From Pyricularia pennisetigena (Eukaryota > Ascomycota > Sordariomycetes > Magnaporthales > Pyriculariaceae), in NCBI RefSeq assembly GCF_004337985.1, contig NC_043740.1, positions 5,043,233-5,107,232 of the forward strand: 64,000 bases of DNA, written 5' to 3'. This document shows positions 32,286 through 43,434 of this stretch, piece by piece. Each line of letters begins with the position of its first letter. Position 1 is the stretch's first letter. The position numbers were made by a program, and so were the translations under genes. The notes below the pieces were generated by a model. The model worked only from the letters and a program-made list of their open reading frames with translations. It searched no databases and was not told where the DNA came from.

Positions 32286-32963
32286 TTATTCCCAAAAGCT
32301 AAGGATCGACCAGGATTCGAAACTATACCACCAAACAAATTTACAAAAAAACGAGTAATATATATTATAAATTAAAATATATAAATAAAACAGTTTACCG
32401 ACCGAATATTGCGTAAAAATATTTACCTTATCCAATAAAAAAGGATTTAAAAAACCTATTGGGAAAAACGAATCCCAGGCAAAATTGGAATCCGGAAAAA
32501 GCGATTCCAAAGACATTTTAAAAAAAATTTCGGCCGATCGCCGCCGTTCCTCCTGTTTTGCCTTTTTACGTTCGATTCAATTCAATTCCTTTAAATTGTC
32601 GATATTACGACGAACCGGCTTTATTATCTTTTTAAACCATATTTGTTTTTATTTACGCAACCGAAAAACTTTTTCCTCCGCCGTTTCCAATTTAATTTTG
32701 AATTTTAAATATTGGGCCGCGATCCTATACAATTATTTTCGGGAAATATTTATAATATCGCATCGCGAGCGACCCAGGCGAATATATTCGATATAACGAA
32801 AGGAATTCCGAAGCGATACAGCGTATTTCGCGATCCCCTGCGATTCGTAAACAAAATAAAAAAAATTTTCGACCGCCGAAAAAAAAATATAAAAAACAAA
32901 TCGTTGCGACGAACGGTGGACGTACAATTACGAATTTTAATTACGCGATTAGATATGGCGTAA
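32286..32963 (-). pseudogene. Antisense reading frame at the 3' end of Gypsy 1
   Basis: The minus strand between chromodomain and 3' LTR reads a protein-like frame, with a few stops, ending PDSNFAWDSFFPIGFL. The same frame occurs in Gypsy 2 (38,640-39,236) and Gypsy 3 (42,700-43,340). See those entries for a longer intact stretch. Function unknown. Confidence 0.6.
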
Positions 32964-33063
32964 AAAAATTAATAAAAAAGGAATATAATAATAAAAATAA
33001 AAATGAAGGGAATATAAATTATTTAAAGGTTAAAGGGATTTGGCCGAAGAAAAAAAGAGTTAA

Positions 33064-33506
33064 TATTACGACCAAATAAAATGGGTCGGTATTACTAAAA
33101 CCAAACGGGGTTATAGCCTTCCTAACGACATTCGACCAAAACAAACACCGACCGACAGGAAATGAAATTGTTTAAAAAGTTACCTAACCCCATATAACCG
33201 CCAAAAAAACGATATAATTAATATATTATATATTAATTATAGCAGAATAAATAATATGCGGGTTATGGGAAATATTACACATATTATACCCAGGATAACG
33301 GACTATTTAAAAACACGTTTATTATTATATAAATAGAATTTAGCTTAGAATTGCTTAGCAGCAATCAATTTACCATTTACCCAGGAATCGATTATAATTT
33401 TACCCCAGTTATTGAAGAACCCCAGTTACCCAGTCCAAACGTTTAGTTGCTTTAACCCATTGTATTTTACCGTAAAAACAGGTTACCCGATACCTTGATC
33501 GTAACA
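33064..33506 (+). repeat. Gypsy 1 3' LTR
   Basis: 443 bp; starts TATTACGACC (RIP form of TGTTACGACC) and ends TCGTAACA. Followed by the GCTAA duplication. Confidence 0.92.
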
Positions 33507-34137
33507 GCTAATTATATGAGCTACCCTGCATTATCTAATAACGGCTAGCACGGGCTAAATTTCTTAGTTACCCTGCATCGAATAAATAAATAAATAACAA
33601 ATAACAAATAAAACGTATACGCGTTTATATATATAAAACTTTATATATCACGTTTTTATTCATAGTTTTAATAATTAAACAAATACGTTATATATAATCT
33701 TGCTTAATGGTATAATGCACTTACTATAATATATATTATATATACGTTGTTAAAATGCGTGGGTTCGAATCCCGTTATGGTCGCAGATTTTCTGTGCATA
33801 TATAAGCACAATAAGCCGTCAGGCTTAATAGGTCGGCAAGTCATTTATATGAATAAGGCCAAATTATGTGACGTAACCCCGCATTCCGGACATCCGGATC
33901 GAAAATCTGCATTTATGGATTCGAACACGTAATTTACAACTTCGCTATACCCTTATTACCTTTATAACCTTTATCGATTTAACGATTTAACGAATCGATT
34001 GTGCAAGAACAATATATTATTTCTATTACCCGCTAGCAGGCGGTCATTTGCTATTTTAACGTTCCATTAACCTCATACGTAATCCACTTGTCCCCGCGTT
34101 CAAAATTAAGTTTATTTTATTTCGCAACCTTTTTATA
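33507..34137 (+). repeat. Copia B left LTR, main part
   Basis: Continues the 26-bp start at 26,291 after Gypsy 1. It ends in a RIP-mutated form (CCTTTTTATA) of CCTCCTCACA. More heavily mutated than the right LTR. Confidence 0.9.
33698..33786 (+). other. tRNA-like domain in the Copia B left LTR
   Basis: A-box-like TTGCTTAATGG (33,700-33,710, mutated) and B box GGTTCGAATCC (33,762-33,772, perfect). TTTT follows shortly downstream. Confidence 0.65.
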
Positions 34138-34151
34138 AATTATAAGCCCGG
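34138..34151 (+). other. Copia B primer-binding site
   Basis: AATTATAAGCCCGG begins at the first base after the LTR. Aligned without gaps to the Copia A site (GGTTATAAACCCGG) it gives a common ancestor GGTTATGAGCCCGG, the complement of an initiator tRNA-Met anticodon arm. Confidence 0.5.
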
Positions 34152-35147
34152 ATTAGTTTATACTAACGAAATCGATACCAATACCATTAAATCTATCGAT
34201 TATTCTTCAGCCCTGATTCGGGTTAACCCGTATTTTATACCATTCGATAGTTTTATTCACGCTTTATTTAATGGAATAATTACCGAAACCGGAATCGCAC
34301 GCGCCGTCGAAATAACCCGACCTTTACCTATACCTACTTATATACCTTAACAAACACTCGCCTATATTTTCACCGCTATTCGACCTATCGACACAAAACC
34401 TATACCATTCGAAAGCTTTTTCCAGTACACATCCGTTCAAATAACCTTTTTGACCCTAATCCCGACCGTTACCGAAATATAATACAAATAAAAAAAACCC
34501 TTTATTCAAAATGGCTATTCGACAAAATCCCAATGGTAACCCTAAAAGGCACCGAGAATTACGTTATTTGGGCTATTCGTGCTTAAACGGCCTTGGAGGT
34601 AAAGGGACTCGCGTATACCCTGGAGCAAAAGGAGGGAATTATTATTAACTTCGACGCTAATAATAATATGGAACCCACTGGTATCCCCAACAGTATCCAA
34701 AGTGGTAATAATACCTTTAAACCTCTGGATTATATATATAAAAATACGCAGGTTTTAAACTTTATAAAATCACTGTGCGATAATAAATCTTCTTTATATA
34801 TAAAAAAATGCATTTCTGCGTACGAAGCCTGGAATAAAAAAAATATATATACATAATTCGAAAAACTATATTTCGGATTTCCTTTTATTGAAGGAGTTTT
34901 ATTCGGCCGTACCAAAATCGTTTAATAATATCGCGGTTTATTCGAGTAAAAAAAAAAATTATATTCAATTCTGAAATTTAAAGGTTTAATTATTGAAAAT
35001 AAAGTTATTATAACCTGGATATTAAATACTTTAAATTAAATTTTGACCTTTTTTGTACAAAATATTGCCCAAAACTTAGGGAACGATAATTCAAATAAAT
35101 ATACAGTAAATTTATTATTTGCCGATATTTGAAAGGATTTCCGTGGT
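34152..35147 (+). pseudogene. Copia B gag relic
   Basis: 34,593-34,856 is an open stretch of 87 codons with the Copia gag pattern (ALxxI...C..AYEAWN, then a break where a leucine-tyrosine pair normally follows). The rest is broken by stops. Assignment rests on position and on the AYEAWN-type motif. Confidence 0.6.
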
Positions 35148-36480
35148 GTGAATAATATTAATAAACATTATACCGTATCGTTGAATAAGCTTTCAACCTT
35201 TAATAAAGTTAATAATAAGGTAAATCTTTTACCTATTAAGAATTATAATAATAATTTTATTTATAATTATAATTGTAAGAATAATTACCCCAATAATGGG
35301 AATAAAGCTGATAAATTAAATTTGGGATACTATTGTGTTACAACGTTTGTTCCTAATTTAATTTATTCTGACTTTAGTCCACATATTGTATTGCACTTTA
35401 CTATAAAGTCCTCCAATTTTAATATAAACAGTGCATCAACAATTCATACATATTGCAATATACAATATTTAACAGACGTTAAAGATATAAATACGACTGT
35501 TAAATGGGGTAATGCTTCCCACTTAAATATAAAAAAGATGGGAATTATAAAAGTCAAATTTAACGATAAAGGTATAACAAAAACTATAAATAATGTGTAA
35601 TATGTACTAGAATTTGGGTTAAATATATTCTCTGTTGCACAAATATATAATTATATTATAACCTTTATAAACAATAAAGTAATAGTAATACATAAAAAAC
35701 ATAAACATAAAATAACAAAAGGTTATAAAAATAATGGGCTAAATATTCTACCTACCCAAATTGTGGAAAATAATTGTATGTTGCATACGGAAGAAAAGCC
35801 GAATAATAACGATATTTCTTCCAATGTAATATATAAATTACACGTCAAATATGGGCATATAGGGTTAACACCACTATTGCAGTTAATAAAAATACATAAA
35901 ATAAAAATATCCAAAAACGATATATATAATCATAATAAATATACGTGTGAGATTTGCTTAGCTGCAAAATCCAATCGGAAAATAAACAGGACTTTTCCAA
36001 ATATCATAAATTATAATATATTAGACAGAATCCATTCCGATTTAGGTGGACCCATAAATCCACCCACGTATAGTTATTATAAATATTATGTAACGTTTCT
36101 GGATAAAACATTACGTTATTTACGTGTTGCATTGTTAAAAACAGAAGCTCATGCCCTAAAACCATTTAATATATATAAAAAACAAACGGATGATAATACC
36201 GTTAAAATAAATGGTAAAAAAACAATAAAAGAGTTTTTTACCGATAATGGAAGCGAATATATAAATAACCAATTTAAAATTGCGTTATAGAATAACGGCT
36301 TTATATAACATTTTACGCCTGCATATACAAAAGAGCCACATGGGTTAATAAAGCGTATAAATTTAACCCTATTTAATAAAGTCAGGGCTATGTTATTTGA
36401 TAGCAGAGCACCTCATTATTTATAAGGTAAGGTTTTATTAGCCGCTGTATACCTATATAATAACACCCCACATCGGCTTT
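35148..36480 (+). pseudogene. Copia B protease and integrase relic
   Basis: 35,148-35,600 covers the protease region. 35,763-36,290 holds the pre-integrase zinc finger (LHVKYGHIG...CEICLAAKS) and the integrase core with its first two acidic residues (RIHSDLGGP and FTDNGSEY). After a stop that replaces a Gln codon, the frame continues to PHGLIKRIN. There the catalytic Glu of PHGxxER reads Lys (GAG to AAG). Otherwise the text is well preserved. Confidence 0.85.
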
Positions 36481-36484
36481 AAAT

Positions 36485-38084
36485 ATGCAGACGCTAGCCA
36501 ATATATTTCACAATATAAGTGAAGATAATATAAATAATAATGCAATTCACGGAGATAACTATATACAACCTTGGGGATGTATTATTTACTATATCGATAA
36601 CTATCATAAAAAGAAGCTTGAACCTCGAAATAAAATTAGTATTTTAGTAGGTTTTACACCTAGTATAAAGATATATAAAATATGGGACCCATACAAAAGG
36701 AAATGTCTCCTGGTCAGAAATGTTACCTCTATAACGGATAAGTTTTATCCATATATAAACAACGAAAATACCAATATAAATATAATAAACGAGGACGAAA
36801 TCTTTTTACCAGATTTCGAGGTAAATCCAGTAAATAATATAAATATAAATAAAAATAATAACGTTGATAAAAATAATATTAATAACATTAATAACGCGAG
36901 TAACGTTAATAATGTTAATAAAAATAACGTTGTTACCAATAACAATAATCCCCAAGCAGCTAACAATTCGTCTATAAAAATAAATATAAAAGACAAACCC
37001 CCAATAAGTTCTGCAAAATATAAAATATATAATGGCGTTCTATTTACGATACGCGATATCAATAAATCGTTAAAATTTAATTTTAACGAAGATAATCACG
37101 TATTAATAACAAATTCGCTAACAGAACCGAATACCTTTAAACAAGCCATGGAAAGCCAAAATTGGGGAAATTGGCTGCAGATTTGCAGAAACAAAAATAA
37201 TAGTTTAATAGAATCCAATACTTTTATTATAACGGATTTACCTCTAAATAAAATAGCTATAACTGGGCGCTGGGTTTTTAAGAAAAAGCCCTTGAATAAT
37301 ATAAATAATATTTGTTTTATTATGGATATTAATTTACGGTATCGTTATAAAGCCAGATGGGTAGACCAAATGATGGGTGTTAATTACTTGGATACCTTTT
37401 CTACAACTTGCAGAACAGAGACCTGGTATATATTTATAATGCTAGCATTATATAAAGGGTGGTACGTCATTCAATATGACGTTAAAAACGCGTTTTTACA
37501 CGCAAATATCGATACAGAAATATATATAAAGTTACCTACAGGGCTATATACAGATAAAAAGTATATAAATAAAATGGGTAAATTAAATAAAGCCTTGTTT
37601 GGTTTAAAACAAGCGCCTAGATTTTGCTATAAATACCTTACCAAAACGCTGATAAAACTAGGTTTTACTGTTTTCCCATACGACGAAGGCGTATATATAA
37701 ACCAAGATAATAATAACCAATTTTTTGGCATTATTATGGTTTGCCACGTCGACGATATTTTGGCATGTAATGCTGATTTATCCTTAATGGATACTTTTTA
37801 TAAAGAATTATCCAAATATATAAAAATAGAATGTATGGGACCTGTATCCAATTTTTTGGGTAATAAGATTTTTATAAGTAAAAACAATAAAACCGCTTCT
37901 ATTAGCCAGGAAGATTATACCAATAAAATATTAAATAAATTTAATATTATCAATAACGAAAAACCTTTTACCATTCCGGGGATACCAGGTTTAAGATTCG
38001 ATATAAATAAACATAAAGCCACAAAAGAGGAAATTAAAAATTTCCAACAGAAAGTAGGCTCATTATTATATTTAGTAATAAAAA
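36485..38084 (+). pseudogene. Copia B linker and reverse transcriptase, cut by Gypsy 2
   Basis: About 533 codons are open up to the Gypsy 2 insertion. The linker (about residues 85-175) is extremely asparagine-rich. Reverse transcriptase follows: WVFKKK, YKARWV, DTFSTTCR, QYDVKNAFLHANI, GLKQAPRFCYK, CHVDDILAC (HVDD at 37,745-37,756) and GSLLYLVIK. The frame stops at AAAAA (38,080-38,084), the Gypsy 2 target duplication, and resumes at 52,505. Despite the long open stretch the gene is dead because of the insertions and the integrase change. Confidence 0.9.
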
Positions 38085-38527
38085 TGTTACGATCAAGGTA
38101 TCGGGTAACCTGTTCTTAGGGTGAAATACAGTGGGTTAAAGCAATTAAACGTCTGGACTGGGTAATTGGGGTTCCTCAATAACTGGGGTGAAATTATAAT
38201 CGATTCCTGGGTAAGTGGTAAATTAATTGCTGCCAAGCAATTCTAAATTAAATTTTATTTACATGGTAATAAATGTATCCTTATATAATACGCTATCCTG
38301 GGTATAATATATATAATATATCCTATAACCCGTATATTATTTGTTTTACTATAATTAATAAATAATATAGTAATTATTTCGTTTTTTTGGCGGTTACGTG
38401 GGATTACGTAATTTTTTATATAAATTTGTTTCCTATCGGTCGGTGTTTTTTTCGGTCGAATGTCGTTAGGAGGGGTGTAACCCCGCCTGGCCTTATTGGT
38501 ACTAACCAATTTTATTTGGTCGTAATA
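38085..38527 (-). repeat. Gypsy 2 3' LTR
   Basis: 443 bp, TGTTACGATCAAGG to GGTCGTAATA on the plus strand; same family as the LTRs of Gypsy 1 and Gypsy 3. Confidence 0.92.
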
Positions 38528-38639
38528 TCAAATTTCCTTTTTTTTGGCCAAATCCTTTTGGCTTTTAAATAATTTATATTCCCTTAATCCTTGTTTTTAT
38601 ATTTATATTTTTTTTGGTAATTTTTTTTACGCCATATCC

Positions 38640-39236
38640 AATCGCGTAATCAAAACTCGTGGTCGTGCGTCCACCGTTCGTCGTAACGATTTGCTTTTTG
38701 TGCTTTTTTTTTCGGCGGTCGAAATGCTTTTTTATTTTATTTGCGAATCGTAAAAAATTGCGAAATACGTTATATCGACTCGGGATTCCTTTCGTTATAT
38801 CGAGTAAGTTCGCTTAGGTCGTTCGCGATATAATATTATAAATATTTCCCAAAAACAACTGCATAAAATCGCGGCCCAATATTTAAAATTTAAATGTAAA
38901 TTAGAAACGGCGGAAAAAAAAGTTTTTCGATTGCGTAAACAAAAAGAAATGAGGTTTGAAAAAATAATAAAAACGGTTCGTCGTAATATCGATAATTTGG
39001 ATAAATTGGATCGAATCGAACGTAAAAAGGCAAAACAGGAGGAACGGCGGCGATCGGCCGAAATTTTTCCTAAAATGTTTTTAAAATCGTTTTTTCCGGA
39101 TTCCAATTTTGCCTGGAATTCGTTTTTCCCAATAGGTTTTTTAAATCTTTTTTTGTTGGATAAAGTTAATGTTTTTACGCAATATTCGGTCGGTAAATTG
39201 TTTTATTCGTATATTTTAGTTTATAATATTAATTAA
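38640..39236 (+). pseudogene. Antisense reading frame at the 3' end of Gypsy 2
   Basis: Runs opposite to pol. The open stretch 38,931-39,236 (101 codons) is rich in charged residues and likely coiled coil (KKAKQEERRR), then reads PDSNFAWNSFF. Upstream in frame are QLHKIAAQYLK and KLETAEKKVFRLRK. Alignment by eye with Gypsy 1 and 3 shows the same protein text in the three copies. I do not know its function. Confidence 0.65.
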
Positions 39237-39439
39237 TCGTTTTTTTATAAATTCGTTTAATGGTATAGTTTCGAATCCTGGTCGATCCTTAGTTTTTGGG
39301 AATAATAAATGGTGTTTTTTTAAATTATTTTTTTTTTTGGTTAATTTGCTCGCAAATCCAATTTTTAATAATATTAACGGAATAATTCCTAATAATTTTG
39401 GAAATGGTTAAAAGGTTTCCAAATATATTTTTCGTATTT

Positions 39440-42160
39440 ATAGTTTTCCCGTTTAATAAAATATTTTGTTTTACCGTGGTTGCGTTTGTGGTCCAATATT
39501 CGTTCGACGTCATATGTTTTTTTTGCGTCGATTTCGATTGTTTTTTATATATTGGTACCGGGTGGTGCTGGTTCCAATAATAATACGTGGAACCTTAGGT
39601 GGATGTTTATAATTCCTGGTAATAATAGTTTGTTATAGGTTTCGCTAATTTTTTGATCGATTTCAAAAAATTTAAACTTTTTAAAATTAAATTTGCTATT
39701 TGGTCGTTGTATTTTAATATTATATCAAATAAAATAAACGCTCTTTCCTTTTTGGAAAAATAATCCCTTTATCCGATATTAGTTAGCGTATTTGGTTATT
39801 TCTTTTCGTACGAATTTAAATTCCTATTAAAGTTTTTGATGGAGTTTTCGTAATTTATTTGTTTATTTATCGGTTCGTGGGGCCGTAATCGTGGTTTTTG
39901 GTTTTCCATATACCGTAGGGTTAAATCCGTAATTGGTATAAAACGGGGTTGTTTTGGTATTTTTAATTTTTTAAATTATTATATGTGAATTGTATTATAG
40001 GTAATAATTATACGCAATTATCCTATTTATGGTTTATATAGCATTTTAAATATTATTGTAGTATTTGATTTACTCGTTTCGTTTGTCCGTTTGTTTGTAG
40101 GTGGACTGTTGTCAATAGTTTGTGGTTAATTTTTAACTATTTTATTAAAAAATTCCAAAATTTTACTGTAAAAAATTTATTTTTATCCGTAATAATGTTT
40201 TTTGGAAGTCCGTAATTGCTGACAATTATTCGTAGGAATATATAGGCGATTTTTTCGGCGTTGCTACTTTTTTTATATGGTAAAAAATAGGCATATTTAG
40301 TAAATTTATCCATTATGATTAATATATTATTATATTTAATTTTAATAAATAGTTTTTCGGAAAGTGGTAATTTAACGATAAAATCCATTATAATGGTCTA
40401 CTAGGTTTTATTAAGAGTTGGTAAAAGTTGTAGGAACCTGTAAAGTTTGTGTTTGGCGGATTTGCTTTTTGCGCAAAATTCGCAATTTTTAATGGTTTTT
40501 CGTACTTTTTATCGTATTTTTTTGAAATTATGGTGCTGTTTTAACCGTTTCCATGTTTTGGAAATTCTTTGGTATCCGTAAGCTTTACTTTCGTGGACTT
40601 TCCGTATTTTTTTTAATATGGTTACCGTGTTGGTCGTTATAAAATTTCGGTAAATTGGTAAAAGGTTTCCGTTGTGGTTTACCGTAAAAATTTTCCGTAT
40701 TTCCTTGGGTATTATATTTTTATAATTTGGTTTTTTACTAAAAGCGTCGGCCTTACCATTTTCTATTCATTTTCGGTAAATGATTTTAAAATGGAATTTT
40801 AATAGGAATTTTACCCATTCAATTTGTCGTTTATTTTACATTTTACTGGTGGTAAAATGGGTTAAATTTTTGTAATACGTATAACTTAATATTTCGTATT
40901 TAATTCCGGATAATTATGGTTTCCATTTTTCAAATATTCGGATAATAGTTATAAGTTTTTTATCGTGGATTTGGTAATTAAGTTTTAATTTATATAGTTT
41001 TTATAAAAAAAACCGCAAAGGTATAAACGTCTTTTTTCGTTTCGTTGATTAAATTATCCTCCGATTGCGTAATTGGATGCGTCGGTTTCGATTTCGAAAG
41101 GTTTCGTTGGGCCTGGTATTTTAAGGATCGGTTTTTATATTATTGCATTTCGTAGTTGTTCGAAAATTTGCTATATTTATTCCGTCCATTGGAGCTTTAA
41201 ATCTTTTTTGGTTATATTGGTTAACATGGTAGCGATCGCGCCGTAATTTTTAATAAATATTTTATAAAAATTTACGAATTTAAAAAATATCCGAACGTTT
41301 TTTACGTTTTATAATTGAAGCCATTCCTTTACTGTTTGGATTTTTAATTCTTTCATCCTAATTTTTCCAAAAGCGATAATTCATCCTAGGAAATTAATTT
41401 ATTTGCTGTAAAAAATGCATTTTTCGGGTTTAATTAAAAGTTTAGCGTTTTGTAGCTTTTGTAAAATTGTGTGGACGTGTGTTTTATATTTTTCCAACCT
41501 TTTGGAAAAAACAAGGATATCGTCCAGGTAAATAACGGTAAAGATGTTTAAATATTCCCTAAAAACGTGGTTAATTATAGTTTAAAAAATTGCGGGGGCG
41601 TTGGTAAAACCGAAAAGTATTACCAAATATTCGTAATATTCTCGTTTGGTACGAAATGCTCTTTTCCATTCTTCGCCTTCCTTTATACGGATTAAATTGT
41701 ATATTTTTTTAAAATTTAATATCGTAAATTATTGTATTTAGTAAAATTCGTTTCGAAATTTTCCTATTAGTGGGAGCGGGTAGCAATTTTTTATGGTAAT
41801 ATCGTTTAATTGTTTGTAATCCATATATAATCGTAATTTTCCGTTTTGTTTTGGTACGAAAAGGATTAAATATCCTACTGGTAATATCGATGGTTTAATA
41901 TAGCTTTTTTTAAAGTTTTTTGCGAAATATTCGTTTAAAATTTTCATTTGTGTCGGATTTAAACCGTATATGTTATGGGATTTTAATTGGGTTCCTTTTT
42001 TTAATAATATTTCGTGGTCGAACGGACTGTGTTCGGGTAGTTCTGTTTCGAGTTTTTGGCTAAATAATCGTATATAATTTTGGTATTTTTCTGGGATTTT
42101 GCCGTTTTTGGTCTATTTTTTCGTAATTTATATTATATGGTTGAATCGGTTTTAACCTAT
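39440..42160 (-). pseudogene. Gypsy 2 pol relic: reverse transcriptase to chromodomain
   Basis: Minus-strand pieces: LRLYMDYKQLND of reverse transcriptase (41,738-41,947), the integrase core MDFIVKLPLS...IITDKNKFF (40,137-40,388), and a chromodomain at about 39,440-39,545. It ends abruptly at CCTAT (42,156-42,160), where Gypsy 3 was inserted. More stops than in Gypsy 3. Confidence 0.85.
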
Positions 42161-42612
42161 TGTTACGATCAAGGTATCGGGTAACCTGTTCTTAGGGTAA
42201 AGTACAGTGGGTTGAAGCAACTGAGCGTCTTAACTGGGTAATTGGGGTTCTCAATAACTAGGGTGAAGTTATAATCGTTTTCAAGTAAATATTAAGGTTA
42301 ACTAGAATTTAATTGCTGCTAAGCAATCCTAAAATCGAATTTATTTACATAGTAATAAGCGTATCCTATATAATCCGTTGTCCTGGGTATAATATGTTTA
42401 ATATGTCCCATAACCCGTATATCATTTATTTTGCTATAATTAATATGTAATATATTAATTATATCGTTTTTTTGGCGATTACGTGGGGTTACGTGATTTT
42501 TTATATTATTTTATTTCCTGTCGGTCGGTGCTTTTTCTGGTCGAATATCGTTAAAGGGGGTGTGACCCCGTTTGGCCTTATTAATACCGACCCATCTTAT
42601 CTGGTCGTAATA
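42161..42612 (-). repeat. Gypsy 3 3' LTR
   Basis: 452 bp, about 9 bp longer than Gypsy 1 and 2 LTRs. On the minus strand AGCAATTAA lies at 42,309-42,317, complementary to the candidate primer site beyond the 5' LTR. Confidence 0.93.
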
Positions 42613-42699
42613 TTAGGTTTCCCCTTTTTTGGCCAAATCCTTTTGGCCTTTAAATAGTTTATATTTTCCTAATCCTTATTTTTATTTCCATATTCTTTC

Positions 42700-43340
42700 C
42701 TTGCTAATTTTTTTACGCCATATCTAATCGCGTAATTAAAACCCGTGGTCGCACGTCCACCGTTCGTCGTAACGATTTGCTTTTTATACTTTTTTTTTCG
42801 GCGGTCGAAATGCTTTTTTATTCTATTTACGAATCGCAGGGGATCGCGAAATGCGCTGTATCGCTTCGGGATTCCTTTTATTGTATCGAATGTGTTCGCC
42901 TGGGTCGTTCGCGATACGATATTATGGGTATTTCCCGAAAACAGCTGCATAAAATCGCGGCCCAATATTTAAAGCTTAAATTTGAATTGGAAACGGCGGA
43001 GGAAAAAGTTTTTCGATTGCGTAAATAAAAAAAAATATGGTTTAAAAAAATAATAAAGGCGGTTCGTCGCGGTATTAACAATTTGGAGGAATTGGATCGG
43101 GTGGAACGCGAGGAAGCGGAACAGGAAAAGCGGCGGCGATTAACCGAAATTTTTCCTAAAATGTTTTTGGAATCGCTTTTTCCGGATTCCAATTTCGTTT
43201 GGAATTCGTTTTTCCCAATAAATCTTTTAAATCCTTTTTTATTAGATAAAATAAATGTTTTTACGCAGCATTCGGTCGGTGAATTGCTTTATCCGTGTAT
43301 TTCGGTTTGTTGGTATATGTTAATCGTTTTTTTCTAAATT
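42700..43340 (+). pseudogene. Antisense reading frame at the 3' end of Gypsy 3
   Basis: Best preserved copy of the frame shared by Gypsy 1-3, with two main open stretches (42,777-43,028 and 43,083-43,337) in the same frame and few stops between. Reading order: GRTSTVRRND; a cysteine-containing part (KCAVSLRDSFYCIECVRLG); QLHKIAAQYLKLKFELETA with a heptad-like pattern; an acidic-basic coiled coil (DRVEREEAEQEKRRR); and PDSNFVWNSFFP near the end. About 210 codons in all. It resembles, from memory only, a class of uncharacterised fungal proteins. Possible roles (antisense regulator, accessory element protein, captured host gene) are open. Confidence 0.65.
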
Positions 43341-43434
43341 CGTTTGGTGGTATGGTTTCGAATCCTAATCGATCTTTAATTTTTGGGAATAGTAGGTAAT
43401 ACTTTTTTAGGTCGTCCTTTTTTTTTTGGCTAAT

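Larger units (their letters stand above)
26317..33506 (+). mobile_element. Gypsy 1: chromodomain Gypsy (chromovirus) element, full length, RIP-mutated
   Basis: 7,190 bp with LTRs of 442-443 bp (26,317-26,758 and 33,064-33,506), ends TGTTACGA...TCGTAACA and the duplication GCTAA on both sides (26,312-26,316 and 33,507-33,511). Order is gag, zinc knuckle, protease, reverse transcriptase, RNase H, integrase, chromodomain, then an antisense frame, then LTR. Its length is within 30 bp of Gypsy 2 and Gypsy 3, so decay has been by point mutation rather than deletion. Inserted in the left LTR of Copia B. Confidence 0.93.

Noticed and set aside
36745..37062. Leucine-rich minus-strand frame (105 codons)
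   Set aside because: Shadow of the asparagine-rich Copia B linker (AAT/AAC runs read backwards as ATT/GTT).
38387..38572. Recurring short frames reading MAVTWGYV-like text (also 42,472; 49,239; 52,359)
   Set aside because: They repeat because they lie in the Gypsy 1-3 LTRs; start codons and lengths vary with RIP and no domain is seen.
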